A stretch of DNA of 64,000 bases, from positions 89,169 through 153,168 of the forward strand of contig JAXMBS010000004.1 of the NCBI GenBank assembly GCA_046349775.1. Reading direction: 5' to 3'. The notes beneath the pieces are model-generated. The model had not been told where the DNA came from. It ran no database searches and worked only from the letters and a program-made list of their open reading frames with translations. Numbering within the stretch: position 1 is the stretch's first letter; every line of letters starts with the position of its first letter. The translations under genes and the position numbers were made by a program. Positions 18,777 to 28,417 of the stretch are shown piece after piece. This stretch comes from JAEUIG01 sp046349775 (GTDB taxonomy: Bacteria > Planctomycetota > Planctomycetia > Planctomycetales > Planctomycetaceae).

Positions 18777-19743
18777 GGCTTTGCTCCCTGCTCGCTGGAC
18801 GCCGGCGGCGTGGCCTCGGCGGCGGACTCTTTGATCCGCACAACAGTGACCGGATCGGACGTCGCAGACGGCTCACCGTCGACGGTTTCGCCGATGATCT
18901 GCACTGTCAACGTGTCGTCGTCGACCCGGCTGATCACTTGCGTTGCGGACGCCAGCTCGCCGTCCGGATCGATCTGCCACATCTTGAGCAACCAAGCGTC
19001 GTCGTGCCTGGAGATCGTGCCCTCGCCAAACGACCCATCCGAATTGAACGTCCAGGCACGAATCTGCCCGCTGCGCGGATCCCAGCCAATAACCTGTGTC
19101 CCCTCAAGTGCGTCCTGGTCCGGCGCCTGCTCTGTGAAAGACCGGATCAGAAACGCTTCGTTAGCCGACCAGCGGAACGTGGTGGTTACCTGTCCGTTGG
19201 TGGACTGGTCCTGCCACGATCCGATCAGCCACTCCAGGCCCTGAGCCCTGAGCGGCCTGCGCGCGACTGCGGCAGTGAGCCGCATCGTGCCTTGCGGGAA
19301 TTGCTGATCAACACCTGGTCTCCTCCTTGATCAGCATGCTCGAGTCATGTCGACACCACCGGCTCCGAGTCGGTCAGGAGCAGCGTCGTCGTTCCCTCTA
19401 ACAGGGCCACGTCCGGCCTGACGATCTTGATATTCGTGATCTCGCCAGTCATCTGGGCGTCGGGCTGATCCTTGAAGAAATCGGCCATCCGCTCCTGCAG
19501 CGCGTCGCGCCCGGAGATGCGCTCGTTGCTGTCCTCCGCCAGCGAAGCGCAGTCGAGCGTCCAGAACTTCGCGACGGCCGCGGCATCGTGCTGGTTGAAG
19601 GCGTCCAGGTACGACTTCAATTGCTGGCGAATGGCGGATTCCTCCGGGGATGCCGCGACCTGAGCCTGGCTGTTGGAGTCCTGAGCCTGCGCGCGGGGCA
19701 CGGCCAAGGCACAGGCGATGACGACAAACAGGATGCGAGACAT
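18773..19743 (-). pseudogene. SgcJ/EcaC-family (SnoaL-like) exported protein, frame-disrupted
   Basis: ATG 19743 has GAGGAA nine bases upstream and opens a signal peptide (MSRILFVVIACALAVPRAQA). Residues ~30-130 are the SnoaL-like fold (IRQQLKSYLDAFNQHDAAAV). The frame is lost at TGA ~19345; the family's second domain then resumes (GLEWLIGSWQDQSTNG, ALEGTQVIGWDPRSGQIRAW, DPVTVVRIKE) and ends at 18773. Planctomycete homologues are normally one ~300-residue protein with both parts, so at least two indels lie between ~19290 and 19375. Coupled by ATGA overlap to the surface-protein gene. Enzymatic role unproven despite the oxidoreductase name. Confidence 0.7.
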
Positions 19744-19825
19744 GTGTTTCGATTCCTCAGAATGATGTGCGACGCACAGAATTCCATCGTTGCGGCGGCC
19801 CAATGCGCGCGACTCAAACTGCATT

Positions 19826-19863
19826 AAAAAACATGAGGCGCCCCGCGCGAACGCGAGGCGCCT
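19826..19863 (-). terminator. Rho-independent terminator of arylsulfatase gene
   Basis: On the minus strand AGGCGCCTCGCG pairs with CGCGGGGCGCCT (one G-U) around a short loop and is followed within three bases by TTTTTT. It lies 20 bases beyond the arylsulfatase stop. Confidence 0.85.
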
Positions 19864-19882
19864 ACGCAATGTCCGAGGCCGG

Positions 19883-21637
19883 CTAGTTGCCCGGTGGCGA
19901 CAACGTCTCCAGCTTCTTAAGGACTTCAAGCGCCTTGAGTGACTGATAGTTGATGCCGGCCGCGTTCAGGCTGCTCCCCTGTTGAAACGGATACTCGGGC
20001 ACCGTTGCCAGGAAATCCCTCACCTGCGCTTGCACCGGCACGAACAGCCAGATGTTATCCGCGTACCATCGCAGATACATGCTGGACTCCAGCGGCATCT
20101 TCTCATAGGGATCGGCCTTGAGATTCACAATCAACGGCCAGCCTGTGACCTTGCGCGTGCCGGTCGCGATGTTGCCGTCCACGACGGCAAAATTCACTTT
20201 CCAGTCGTTCCAGCGCACGGCGTTCAGTTCGCCGCCCTGGCCAAAGTACAGGATCTCTTCGCGGGGGCCCTTCTCGGTCTCCCCCTTAAAGTACGGCATA
20301 AAATTGTAGCCATCGGCGTGGACCTTGAACGTCCGGCCATTCGCCTCGTAGCCCTTCGCCAGCTTTTCGACGACATCCGGCACTCCTGCGGCAGCCAGTA
20401 ACGTCGGCATCCAGTCTTCCTGCGAGAAGATCTCGTTGATGATCGTGCCGGGCTTGATCACGCCCGGCCAGCGGACCAGCATGGGCACCCGCAGCCCCCC
20501 TTCCCACGTGGTCCCTTTTTCACCGTGGAACGGGGTGATGCCGCCATCGGGCCACGTCCCTGTCTCAGCGCCGTTGTCGGTGCCGTAAACCACAATCGTG
20601 TTATCTGCGATGCCGAGGTCGTCCAGCTTCTTCAGTACCTCGCCGACGAAACCGTCATGTTCCACCATGCCGTCGGGATACAGACCAATGCCCGTCTTCC
20701 CCTGTGACTCCTTCTTCAGGTGCGTCCAGACGTGCATGCGCGTGCTGTTGTACCACAGAAAGAACGGCTTCTTCGCCTGCGTCTGGCGGTCGACGAACGC
20801 CATTGCATGCTTGTGGACTTCCTCGTCGATGGTCTCCATCCGCTTCACCGTCAGCGGGCCGGTGTCCTCGATCGTTTGCCCCCCCTTGCCGTCCGATTTG
20901 CAGTGCAGCACGCCCCGCGGGCCGTACTTCTTCTTGAATTCCGGATCCTTCGGGTAGTAATAGGTCTCCGGCTCCTCTTCGGCATTCAGGTGATACAGGT
21001 TGCCGAAGAACTCGTCGAAGCCGTGCACCGTCGGCAGGTGCTTGTCGCGGTCCCCCAGGTGATTCTTCCCGAACTGGCCGGTCGCATATCCCTGCTGCTT
21101 CAGCAGGTCGCCGATGGTCGGCGTCCACTCGGGAATGCCGTGCTCGCTCCCCGGCATGCCGATCGTCAGCAGTCCGGTCCGGAACGGATGCTGACCAAGG
21201 ATGAACGACGCGCGCCCAGCCGTGCAGCTCTGTTGGGAATAGGAGTCCGTGAACAGCGCGCCTTCCCGCGCAATGCGGTCGATGTTCGGAGTCCGGTACC
21301 CCATGATCCCGTGGTTGTAAGCGCTGATGTTGTGCACACCGATGTCGTCCCCCCAGATGACGACGATGTTCGGCTTCTTGCCGGTCTGGCCCAGTGCCGC
21401 AGAAACGGCGAGGTTGTGGTCGACCAGCGCGAGCTGATCGCACCGAGACAGTCCGCCGGCGCAGCAGCTCTCCCGTTCGACCTGGGGTGGCACTTCCGGA
21501 AGTCCGGGCAGCACGTCGACCTCATCTGCGCGCGCCATATTCGGCGCCGGTTCCACGCGTGCCGAGGCCGCCACGTATCCCAGCACCGCGCCGAGCGCGA
21601 CGGTGAGTACGGACTTTGTTGGCCAGTTCTTCAACAT
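19883..21637 (-). CDS. Arylsulfatase (formylglycine-dependent, type I)
   Basis: 584 residues from ATG 21637 with AAGGAG seven bases upstream. N-terminal hydrophobic export segment (LTVALGAVLGYVAASA), then the sulfatase fold: NIVVIWGDDIGVHNISAY metal ligands, the signature SCTAGRASF in which the Cys would be oxidised to formylglycine, GKNHLGDRD, TDNGAETGTWPDGG and TTWEGGLRVPM. It hydrolyses sulfate esters in the periplasm or outside. The maturase gene lies immediately upstream on the same strand (75-base gap), so activation in cis is likely. Length and motif order match planctomycete arylsulfatase A-like enzymes; the sulfated substrate is unknown. Confidence 0.88.
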   Translation of the reverse strand: MLKNWPTKSVLTVALGAVLGYVAASARVEPAPNMARADEVDVLPGLPEVPPQVERESCCAGGLSRCDQLALVDHNLAVSAALGQTGKKPNIVVIWGDDIGVHNISAYNHGIMGYRTPNIDRIAREGALFTDSYSQQSCTAGRASFILGQHPFRTGLLTIGMPGSEHGIPEWTPTIGDLLKQQGYATGQFGKNHLGDRDKHLPTVHGFDEFFGNLYHLNAEEEPETYYYPKDPEFKKKYGPRGVLHCKSDGKGGQTIEDTGPLTVKRMETIDEEVHKHAMAFVDRQTQAKKPFFLWYNSTRMHVWTHLKKESQGKTGIGLYPDGMVEHDGFVGEVLKKLDDLGIADNTIVVYGTDNGAETGTWPDGGITPFHGEKGTTWEGGLRVPMLVRWPGVIKPGTIINEIFSQEDWMPTLLAAAGVPDVVEKLAKGYEANGRTFKVHADGYNFMPYFKGETEKGPREEILYFGQGGELNAVRWNDWKVNFAVVDGNIATGTRKVTGWPLIVNLKADPYEKMPLESSMYLRWYADNIWLFVPVQAQVRDFLATVPEYPFQQGSSLNAAGINYQSLKALEVLKKLETLSPPGN

Positions 21638-21712
21638 AGACGTCTCCTTTTCAGGTGGTTCGTCGCCCGCACATCGAGCGACCTGTCATTGGTGATCAAA
21701 ACGCAATTCAAT

Positions 21713-22840
21713 TCACGGCGACTTCACGCACCGAAATCCGACATGCGACATCCCGGTGTCGGGCGTGCAGCCGTGCCGGGCGCTCGGGCGATAGCGCGAG
21801 CAATAACCGTCGTTGCACAGGAACGAGCCGCCGCGCTGGCTCCTCTGTGACATGTACGGCCGTAGCGGATCGCTGCTGCTGTCCGGCCCTTGCGGGTCGG
21901 TCGTCGCCTCGGATTGCGAACGCTGGTGATACAGTTCGCGATCGTACCAGTCGCTGCACCACTCCCAGACGTTGCCGGACATGTCGTACAGTCCATAGCC
22001 GTTGGCGGCGAATTTCCCGACCGGCGCGGTTCTCAAGAATCCGTCGGCAGCGGAGTTTTCGTATGGAAACTTCCCCGTCCAGAGGTTCGCCTGTGGATGT
22101 GTCAGACTGGGAGGCCCATTCCCCCAGACGTACGGCATGCCTGTCAGACCACCGCGCGCCGCAAACTCCCACTCCGCCTCGGTCGGCAGCCGTTTGCCGG
22201 CCCACCGGGCATAGGCGACGGCGTCGTCCCACGAAACCTGCACAACCGGGTGTTCTTCCCGTCCGACGAGGTCGCTGTTGGGGCCTTCGGGGTGACGCCA
22301 GTTCGCGCCGGGCGTCCAGGTCCACCACAGCCGCACATCGTCCAGCGGCACCGCGTGATCCGGGGGAGTGAAGACCAGCGAGCCGGGAACCAGCAACGCG
22401 GGATCGGGAGGCGGCGTTCCTTCCGGCAGGTTCGCAAGCAATTCGTCGGCAACGGGGGAGCGCTCGGCCGTGGTTGTGTACGCAGTCGCCCGCACGAACT
22501 CCTCAAACTGGCGGTTGGTGACTTCGGTCGCATCGATCCAGAATCCGCCCACGCGCACACGGTGCGCAGGCTGTTCGTCGGATCGGGCGGTGGACTCGTC
22601 GCTTCCCATGCGGAACTCCCCGCCAGGGATCCAGACCATGCTTGAGGGAGTTGGCTGCGCTGGATCGTTGCCCGGGGCACTGGCGGCGACGTTCTGCGGC
22701 CCTCCGGAAGCCGAAGTCAGCGACGTCTCGAGAGTTGAGCGGCGCGGGGCCTCACGCACCCAAACGTAGGTTGCAAGAAACGCGCAGATGCCGAGCAGTC
22801 CGAGCGGCGCGAATTGTCTCACGATCAGATTCCGCGACAT
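21713..22840 (-). CDS. Formylglycine-generating enzyme (sulfatase maturase)
   Basis: 375 residues from ATG 22840; an in-frame extension to 23005 looks non-coding. One N-terminal membrane segment (FAPLGLLGICAFLATYVWV) would anchor it. The FGE-sulfatase domain runs ~65-375: MVWIPGGEFRMGSDE, DATEVTNRQFEEFV, HPVVQVSWDDAVAYARWAGK, RLPTEAEWEFAARGG, DMSGNVWEWCSDWY and RGGSFLCNDGYCSRYR. The last block keeps both cysteines of the active-site pair, unlike many FGE-fold proteins of other function, so true Cys-to-formylglycine activity is likely. Its neighbour is a CTAGR sulfatase. Confidence 0.85.
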   Translation of the reverse strand: MSRNLIVRQFAPLGLLGICAFLATYVWVREAPRRSTLETSLTSASGGPQNVAASAPGNDPAQPTPSSMVWIPGGEFRMGSDESTARSDEQPAHRVRVGGFWIDATEVTNRQFEEFVRATAYTTTAERSPVADELLANLPEGTPPPDPALLVPGSLVFTPPDHAVPLDDVRLWWTWTPGANWRHPEGPNSDLVGREEHPVVQVSWDDAVAYARWAGKRLPTEAEWEFAARGGLTGMPYVWGNGPPSLTHPQANLWTGKFPYENSAADGFLRTAPVGKFAANGYGLYDMSGNVWEWCSDWYDRELYHQRSQSEATTDPQGPDSSSDPLRPYMSQRSQRGGSFLCNDGYCSRYRPSARHGCTPDTGMSHVGFRCVKSP

Positions 22841-23225
22841 TGCCACCCGCAAACTGCAACAGTGATCGAATTTCAGATGGTCGCCGGCGAACTCGCCGAC
22901 GAGGCAAACCGTCAGCGGGACGCGCCGGCCGCGCAATGGAGGAGTCACCGAAAACCGGAGAACTGAGGCCCGCCAGCGAGTCAGGCGCTGCCGTGTCAGC
23001 GACAACTGACGACGAGAGATGACTGGCGGCGATTATGGTCTTGCTTGGCAACAGATTGCAACCGACTGCGGTTGACTTTGGGATGAATTCATGAGGCGAG
23101 CCGCAATGGCACAGTCGTGATGCTGTCGAGTGCGGAGTCGCACATATCAGCCTGAATTCTTTGGGAGCGTGCTCAACTCATCGTTACGTGTTCGCATCAG
23201 TCGTCCGCATATTGACACAAGTGGC
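22841..23225. other. Intergenic region, no gene seen
   Basis: 385 bases between the maturase start and the end of the ABC permease gene (both on the minus strand). It should hold the promoter of the maturase/arylsulfatase pair, but I see no convincing -35/-10 pair and no hairpin. Confidence 0.4.
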
Positions 23226-24794
23226 CTAATCGTGTCGCAGTGCGGCAATGGGATCGATTCGCGCCGCTTTTGAAGCGGGGAGGATTGTCGCCAGCGTGGT
23301 GACGACGGTGCAGAACGCCAGCACTGCCGCCGGAAGCCAGAGTGGGAACTGGATGACCTGCTGACCGTCGAATTTTTTGTGCATTTCCGACTCCAGGATG
23401 GCCACGATCAGCGATTCGATCGGAATGCGGATCAGCAGACCGGTCAGCAATGCCGCGCCGCCGCCGAGGAGCCCGATCAGGAGTCCTTCCATCAGGAACA
23501 GCATCTGGATCTGGCCGTCGCGCGCCCCGAGCGCCTTCATGATGCCGATCTCACGGGTGCGGGCCGTGACGCTCATCACCATCGTGTTGGCGATCCCGAC
23601 GGCGGAGATGAGCAGCGCCAGCAATGCCACCAGCGAGACCAGCAGCGTCACCTGCCGCACCTGCTTCTGGATGAACTCGACGAAGTCCACGAGGGAGTAT
23701 TGGTGGAACCCCATCTCGCGAATCCGGTCGGTCACGGGGCGCAAACGGGATGCGTCATCGACCAGTACCGTGGCCTGATAGAAGCCCTGCTCCTTGTGAT
23801 AGGGGGAGCGGAGCGCAAATGCCGTGGCGGTCTTCACCGGCAGCAGGAATTCGGGCATGGGGTCGTTGAACCCGAGACGCATTTCGTGCTTCGTCTCAGC
23901 ATCGGTCGGACCGCGGAAGATGCCAGCGACGATGAATTCCTCGGCAATGATTTTCTCCTGCGGTGGCGCTGCCGCGACGTGTTCTACAGAGGGCCGAGGA
24001 AACACCTTGCGCATGGCGGCGCGTTCCGCGTCGGACAGCGGCAGCCCGTCGATGATCGCCGGCAACCGTTCCAGCGCACTGTTCAGCGCCACGATTTCGT
24101 CGCGTTCGAGCTTGGCGCCGGCCCCCAGCAACGACAGCGAACTGGCGACCGCCTGTTCGGCCGAGCGATTTTCGAGCCGGACGCGAGTCCCGATCAGCGC
24201 GCGCATCCGCTCGACGGAATCGTATCCCCAGCGCCAGGCCACGAACTCATTGAGCAGGATCGTCCGCTCGGTGTCTGACGCGAACGCCTTGCCGGCCAGG
24301 ACCCGCTCGCTGAGATTCTTGTCGTCCAGCGGAACGGAGGTACCGAATCCCATCAGTTCATGGTCCCCCTGCACGAGCGAGACGTGCAGGGATGTCTCCG
24401 GGTATACGCCGCGCACGTGCGGCAGCGCGGCAATCTGCTCGATCAGCTCGCCGGTCAGCGTGACGGGACCGCGGCTGTTCTCCATCCGCCAGCGGCGGAC
24501 GAGCATGGCCCGAATCCGTGCGCGCATCGCGTCATCGACGTCCCCTGCGACCTGCAGTTCCGTGGTCGGGATGTCGCTTTCATCGAAGTCCCATTTCTGG
24601 CTGACGGAAATCTGCCGCAGTGCGTCCCCCATCCCGAAGACGCGCGACACGGCGTCCTGCACGCCACGGCGCGCGGCCAGGCTGAACAGCAACAGCAGGG
24701 CGCCGATGATGACGCCGACCAGCGACAACGTGGTCCGACCTTTCTGCTGGCGGATCGTCAACAGTCCGCTGGCGGCGAAGTCGCGAATCCTCAT
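23226..24794 (-). CDS. ABC transporter permease, MacB/FtsX type
   Basis: 522 residues; ATG 24794 overlaps the stop of the ATPase gene (ATGA). Topology is typical: one N-terminal membrane helix (LSLVGVIIGALLLLFSLAA), a ~330-residue periplasmic domain, then three C-terminal helices (VTLLVSLVALLALLISAVGI, FLMEGLLIGLLGGGAALL, LWLPAAVLAFCTVVTTLA). MARTREIGIMKALGARDGQI-like text before the last helices and the ending ASKAARIDPIAALRHD are FtsX signatures. Such pairs export lipoproteins, peptides or macrolides by a mechanotransmission cycle. Cargo unknown; no membrane-fusion protein gene is adjacent. Confidence 0.85.
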   Translation of the reverse strand: MRIRDFAASGLLTIRQQKGRTTLSLVGVIIGALLLLFSLAARRGVQDAVSRVFGMGDALRQISVSQKWDFDESDIPTTELQVAGDVDDAMRARIRAMLVRRWRMENSRGPVTLTGELIEQIAALPHVRGVYPETSLHVSLVQGDHELMGFGTSVPLDDKNLSERVLAGKAFASDTERTILLNEFVAWRWGYDSVERMRALIGTRVRLENRSAEQAVASSLSLLGAGAKLERDEIVALNSALERLPAIIDGLPLSDAERAAMRKVFPRPSVEHVAAAPPQEKIIAEEFIVAGIFRGPTDAETKHEMRLGFNDPMPEFLLPVKTATAFALRSPYHKEQGFYQATVLVDDASRLRPVTDRIREMGFHQYSLVDFVEFIQKQVRQVTLLVSLVALLALLISAVGIANTMVMSVTARTREIGIMKALGARDGQIQMLFLMEGLLIGLLGGGAALLTGLLIRIPIESLIVAILESEMHKKFDGQQVIQFPLWLPAAVLAFCTVVTTLATILPASKAARIDPIAALRHD

Positions 24795-25507
24795 GAGGGC
24801 GCGGCTCCCGAATCACGCACGAGCCGCCCGTCCTGCATCTGCAGGACGCGGGTGGCAAACCGATGCGCCAGAGCTTCGTCGTGCGTCACGAGCAGGGTCG
24901 TCATGTGCGACTGCTCCGCGCAGCGGGTGAGCAGCTCGACAATTTCGGCGGCAGTGGCGGTGTCGAGATTGCCCGTTGGTTCGTCAGCCAGCAGCAATTG
25001 GGGCGAGTTGATCAGCGCGCGAGCGATGGCGACGCGCTGTTGTTCGCCGCCGGAAAGCTGGCTGGGAACGTGCGCGGCGCGCGCTGACAGCCCGACCGCC
25101 GTCAGCAGGTCACGCGCCGCCTGCTCCCGCTCAGGCGGCGGACGGCCGGCGAACACCAGCGGCAGCTCGACATTCTGTAGCGCGGTGCGCCACGGAACGA
25201 GGTTGTAGCTCTGAAAGATCATGCCGACGCAGTCGCGCCGATAATCGGCCATCTGCACCGAGGAGAGGTCCGACAGCACCTGTCCGGCGATGCAGAGTCG
25301 TCCACTGCTTGCCCGATCGAGACCCGCGATGAGGTTCAACAGCGTCGATTTTCCGGAGCCGGACTTCCCCAGCAGCGCCACGCGCTCTCCGCGATGCAAC
25401 GTGAACGAAACATTTCTGACAGCATTCACGGCCGCAACGGCGTGTCCGTACGACTTCGATACGTCGGACAACTCTACAACTGCAGTGCACTCAGCGGCAT
25501 CCGCCAT
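24791..25507 (-). CDS. ABC transporter ATP-binding protein, LolD/MacB type
   Basis: 238 residues from ATG 25507; the longer in-frame extension to 25711 overlaps the quinone reductase gene and is rejected. Walker A LLGKSGSGKSTL, Q-loop region FQSYNLVPWRTALQN, signature LSGGEQQRVAIARAL, Walker B LLLADEPTGNLD and H-loop LLVTHDEALA are all present. It energises the permease encoded just downstream with a 4-base overlap. Confidence 0.9.
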   Translation of the reverse strand: MADAAECTAVVELSDVSKSYGHAVAAVNAVRNVSFTLHRGERVALLGKSGSGKSTLLNLIAGLDRASSGRLCIAGQVLSDLSSVQMADYRRDCVGMIFQSYNLVPWRTALQNVELPLVFAGRPPPEREQAARDLLTAVGLSARAAHVPSQLSGGEQQRVAIARALINSPQLLLADEPTGNLDTATAAEIVELLTRCAEQSHMTTLLVTHDEALAHRFATRVLQMQDGRLVRDSGAAPS

Positions 25508-25542
25508 GTCGGAGGAACCATCCAGAGGCCGGACAGCGCCGA

Positions 25543-26532
25543 TCAGTTCACCGGCGATCGTAATCGCAGCACGATTTTTCCCACCGCCTGTCGGTGGATG
25601 AACTGGTTGAGTGCAGCGGCGTACTGATCCAGTGGAAACGCCTGGCCGACGAGCGGCTTGAGCTGTCTCTGCGCGTACAACTCGAACAGCGCAGCACAGT
25701 TCGCCAGGCATGTCTGCGGCTCACGTTTCACAAACTCCCCCCAGAAGACCCCGACGAGCTGGCACCCCTTGAGCAGCGCCAGGTTGGTCGGGTACTTCGG
25801 GATCACGCCGCTGGCAAAGCCGACGACCAGAATCCGCCCGTTCCAGTTCACGCTGCGCGTGCATTGATCAAACAGCTCGCCGCCGACCGGGTCGAAAATG
25901 ACGTCCGCTCCCTTCCCGCCCGTGAGTTCCTTGAGCTTGTCCTTCAGGCTGTCTCGGCCGTAGTTGATCAGGGCATCGGCACCGTGGCGCTGCGCGACGG
26001 CCAGTTTCTCATCGGTGCCGGCCGCTGCGATCACCCGCGCTCCGAATGCCTTTCCGATTTCGACGGCCGCCAGGCCGACTCCGCCGGCCGCTCCGAGGAC
26101 CAGCAGCGTCTCGCCGGGCTGCAATTGAGCCCGCTGTTTCAGGGCGTGGTACGAAGTTCCGTACACGAGTCCGAAGCCGGCGGCGACGTCGAAGTCCATG
26201 GAATCCGGGATGCGGCCGACCGCCGTTGCGTCGGCCGTCGCGCGTTCAGCCATGCCGCCGATCCCCGTCAGCGCCATGACCCGATCGCTAGGCCTGACGT
26301 GGGTCACACCCGCGCCCACTTCAGCGACGACGCCGGCGACTTCCGCCCCGGGAGTGAAGGGGAAGGGGGGCAGGAACTGATATTTCCCGGCGATCTGCAG
26401 CGTATCGGGAAAGTTCAGCCCGGCGGACCAGACGTCGATGAGCACCTGCCCTTTGGCCGGTTGCGGATCGGGCACTTCCTCGAGCGTCAGGTTCTCGGGG
26501 GGACCAAACGATTTGCAGAGAACGGCTTTCAT
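25543..26532 (-). CDS. NADPH:quinone oxidoreductase (zinc-independent MDR family)
   Basis: 329 residues from ATG 26532. Medium-chain dehydrogenase fold: MKAVLCKSFGPPENLTLEEV opening, GLNFPDTLQIAGKYQ in the catalytic domain without a zinc-binding Cys cluster, nucleotide motif GAAGGVGLAAVEIGKAFGA, GADVIFDPVGGELF, and the terminal HRQAVGKIVLRL. It reduces quinones or alpha,beta-unsaturated carbonyls with NADPH. It lies 35 bases before the ABC ATPase gene on the same strand, perhaps in one transcript, with no obvious functional link. Confidence 0.88.
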   Translation of the reverse strand: MKAVLCKSFGPPENLTLEEVPDPQPAKGQVLIDVWSAGLNFPDTLQIAGKYQFLPPFPFTPGAEVAGVVAEVGAGVTHVRPSDRVMALTGIGGMAERATADATAVGRIPDSMDFDVAAGFGLVYGTSYHALKQRAQLQPGETLLVLGAAGGVGLAAVEIGKAFGARVIAAAGTDEKLAVAQRHGADALINYGRDSLKDKLKELTGGKGADVIFDPVGGELFDQCTRSVNWNGRILVVGFASGVIPKYPTNLALLKGCQLVGVFWGEFVKREPQTCLANCAALFELYAQRQLKPLVGQAFPLDQYAAALNQFIHRQAVGKIVLRLRSPVN

Positions 26533-26804
26533 GGTCTGCAGGATACCCCGTTCAGCAGTGAGGTGGTATGACGGCGGTGCGACTTGAATCGCACGTTGCC
26601 GTTGACCTGCCGAGCCGGAAGCATCAGCGGCCGCAGACGAAGCCGGTCGTTAATGACAATGCCTGCCAGCAGTGTAGACTGGCGTCGGTCGCGGTGTCCG
26701 AGGCCGAATCCAGAGAATTTGCCGGTTCTGTGTCGAATTCGTCGCTGTTGGTTCGACGAATCGGTAGAGCAGCAGTGCAGAAAAATCCGACCCGGAGGCG
26801 CGAA

Positions 26805-27179
26805 GTGCGATTCCTGTTACTGAGTCATGACGACGAACAGCACTGGAACGATGTCGGCGAAGCGGCGCATCAGCGGGCCATGCAGGAAGCGGTCGCCCTG
26901 ACGCACCGGATCGACGCCGCTGGGCAATATCTCCTTGCCGCGCCATTGCAGCCGTCCGGAACGGCGGTCAATGTCCGCGTCCGCGACGGGAAAACGCATG
27001 TCACCGATGGACCGTATTCCGAGACGCATGAAGTCGTCGGCGGTTTTTATCTCGTCGACGTACCGTCGATTGAAGATGCGATTAGAATTGCGCAGCAGCA
27101 TCCCGGCGCGCGGTTCGGAACGGTCGAGATCCGTGCCCTCAGAGAACTCGATGGCTTGCCGACGCCGCGACTGCATTGA
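26805..27179 (+). CDS. YCII-related (DGPF) domain protein
   Basis: 124 residues from GTG 26805, chosen because CGGAGG ends six bases upstream and the domain begins at once (VRFLLLSHDDEQHW). The core DGPYSETHEVVGGFYLVDV is the DGPF signature; IEDAIRIAQQHPGARFGTVEIR completes the ferredoxin-like fold. In-frame upstream codons to 26568 show no conservation marks. Proteins of this family are often linked to ECF sigma factors in other bacteria; none is adjacent here. Catalytic role unproven. Confidence 0.8.
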   Translation: MRFLLLSHDDEQHWNDVGEAAHQRAMQEAVALTHRIDAAGQYLLAAPLQPSGTAVNVRVRDGKTHVTDGPYSETHEVVGGFYLVDVPSIEDAIRIAQQHPGARFGTVEIRALRELDGLPTPRLH

Positions 27180-27232
27180 ACGCGAATGCCGTTTGGTGAC
27201 CGAAACGGTCGTCTAGAACCCGAGAATTTCCC

Positions 27233-28417
27233 ATGAGCAGAGTCCGTGTCCTGGTCGGAACCCGCAAGGGCGCATTTATTATCACTGCCGATGGTCAGCG
27301 GAAGAACTGGCAGGTCGACGGTCCGCATTTCGCCGGGTGGGAGGTCTACCACGTCAAAGGATCCCCGGCGGACCCCGAGCGCCTCTACGCCTCGCAGTCC
27401 AGCGGCTGGTTCGGGCAGATCATTCAGCGATCCGACGACGGGGGCAAAACCTGGCACCAGCCCGGCACTCCCCAAGGGGATGCGACGACCAATGCGCAAG
27501 GAATGCCGATGGGAGAAAGCAACAAGTTTGTGTACGACACGTCGGCGGCGACCGGCCGGCCGCTGACGACCCACCAGTGGTACGACGGCACGCAGCATCC
27601 GTGGGAATTCAAACGAGTCTGGCACCTGGAGCCGTCACTGACCCACGCAGACGAGGTGTATGCCGGCGTCGAAGACGCGGCGATGTTTCGCAGCACGGAC
27701 GGCGCGCAGACTTGGAACGAACTGGCGGGGTTGCGTTCGGCGCATGGCGAACAGTGGTCGCCCGGCGCCGGCGGCCTGGGGCTGCACACCATCCTGATTG
27801 ATCCGACCAATCCGCAGCGCATCTACATCGCGATCTCCTCCGCCGGCGCCTTTCGGACGGATGACGGCGGAAAGAACTGGAAACCGATCAACCGCGGTCT
27901 GAAATCGCAATACATCCCGGATCCTGATGCACCGGTCGGCCACTGTGTGCATCGGATCGCGCTGCATCGGTCGCGCCCGAACGTCCTGTTCATGCAGAAG
28001 CACTGGGACGTGATGCGTTCGGACGACGCCGGCGACAACTGGTACGAAGTCAGCGGCAACTTGCCGACCGATTTCGGCTTTCCGATTGATGTCCACGCGC
28101 ACGAGCCGGAGACCGTGTACGTCGTGCCGATCAAGAGCGACTCGGAGCACTATCCGCCGGATGGCAAGTTGCGCGTCTATCGCAGCCGTTGCGGCGGGAA
28201 TGACTGGGAACCGCTGACTCAGGGCTTGCCGCAGAGCGACTGCTACGTCAATGTCCTCCGGGACGCGATGGCGGTCGACACGCTGGATGCCTGCGGCATC
28301 TACTTCGGCACGACCGGCGGGCAGGTCTACGTGTCGCCGGACGCGGGGGACCACTGGCAGCCGATTGTCTCACACCTGCCGCCGGTACTGTCGGTCGAGG
28401 TGCAGACGCTGCCATGA
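27233..28417 (+). CDS. BNR/sialidase-like beta-propeller protein
   Basis: 394 residues from ATG 27233. Repeated S-x-D-x-G-x-x-W boxes (RSDDGGKTWHQPG, RSTDGAQTWNELAG, RTDDGGKNWKPIN, RSDDAGDNWYEVSG, SPDAGDHWQPI) mark a bladed propeller. There is no signal peptide, so it is probably cytoplasmic. The opening RVRVLVGTRKGAFIITADGQ is characteristic of a group often called glycosyl hydrolase or exo-alpha-sialidase, but I see no sialidase FRIP motif or Asp box set proving hydrolysis. Its stop overlaps the start of a MoaD/ThiS-like gene (ATGA), a tight pairing that hints at joint function. Confidence 0.75.
   Translation: MSRVRVLVGTRKGAFIITADGQRKNWQVDGPHFAGWEVYHVKGSPADPERLYASQSSGWFGQIIQRSDDGGKTWHQPGTPQGDATTNAQGMPMGESNKFVYDTSAATGRPLTTHQWYDGTQHPWEFKRVWHLEPSLTHADEVYAGVEDAAMFRSTDGAQTWNELAGLRSAHGEQWSPGAGGLGLHTILIDPTNPQRIYIAISSAGAFRTDDGGKNWKPINRGLKSQYIPDPDAPVGHCVHRIALHRSRPNVLFMQKHWDVMRSDDAGDNWYEVSGNLPTDFGFPIDVHAHEPETVYVVPIKSDSEHYPPDGKLRVYRSRCGGNDWEPLTQGLPQSDCYVNVLRDAMAVDTLDACGIYFGTTGGQVYVSPDAGDHWQPIVSHLPPVLSVEVQTLP

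Noticed and set aside
20720..21850. 376-codon open frame antisense to the arylsulfatase
   Set aside because: The arylsulfatase on the other strand has all catalytic motifs; this is its shadow.
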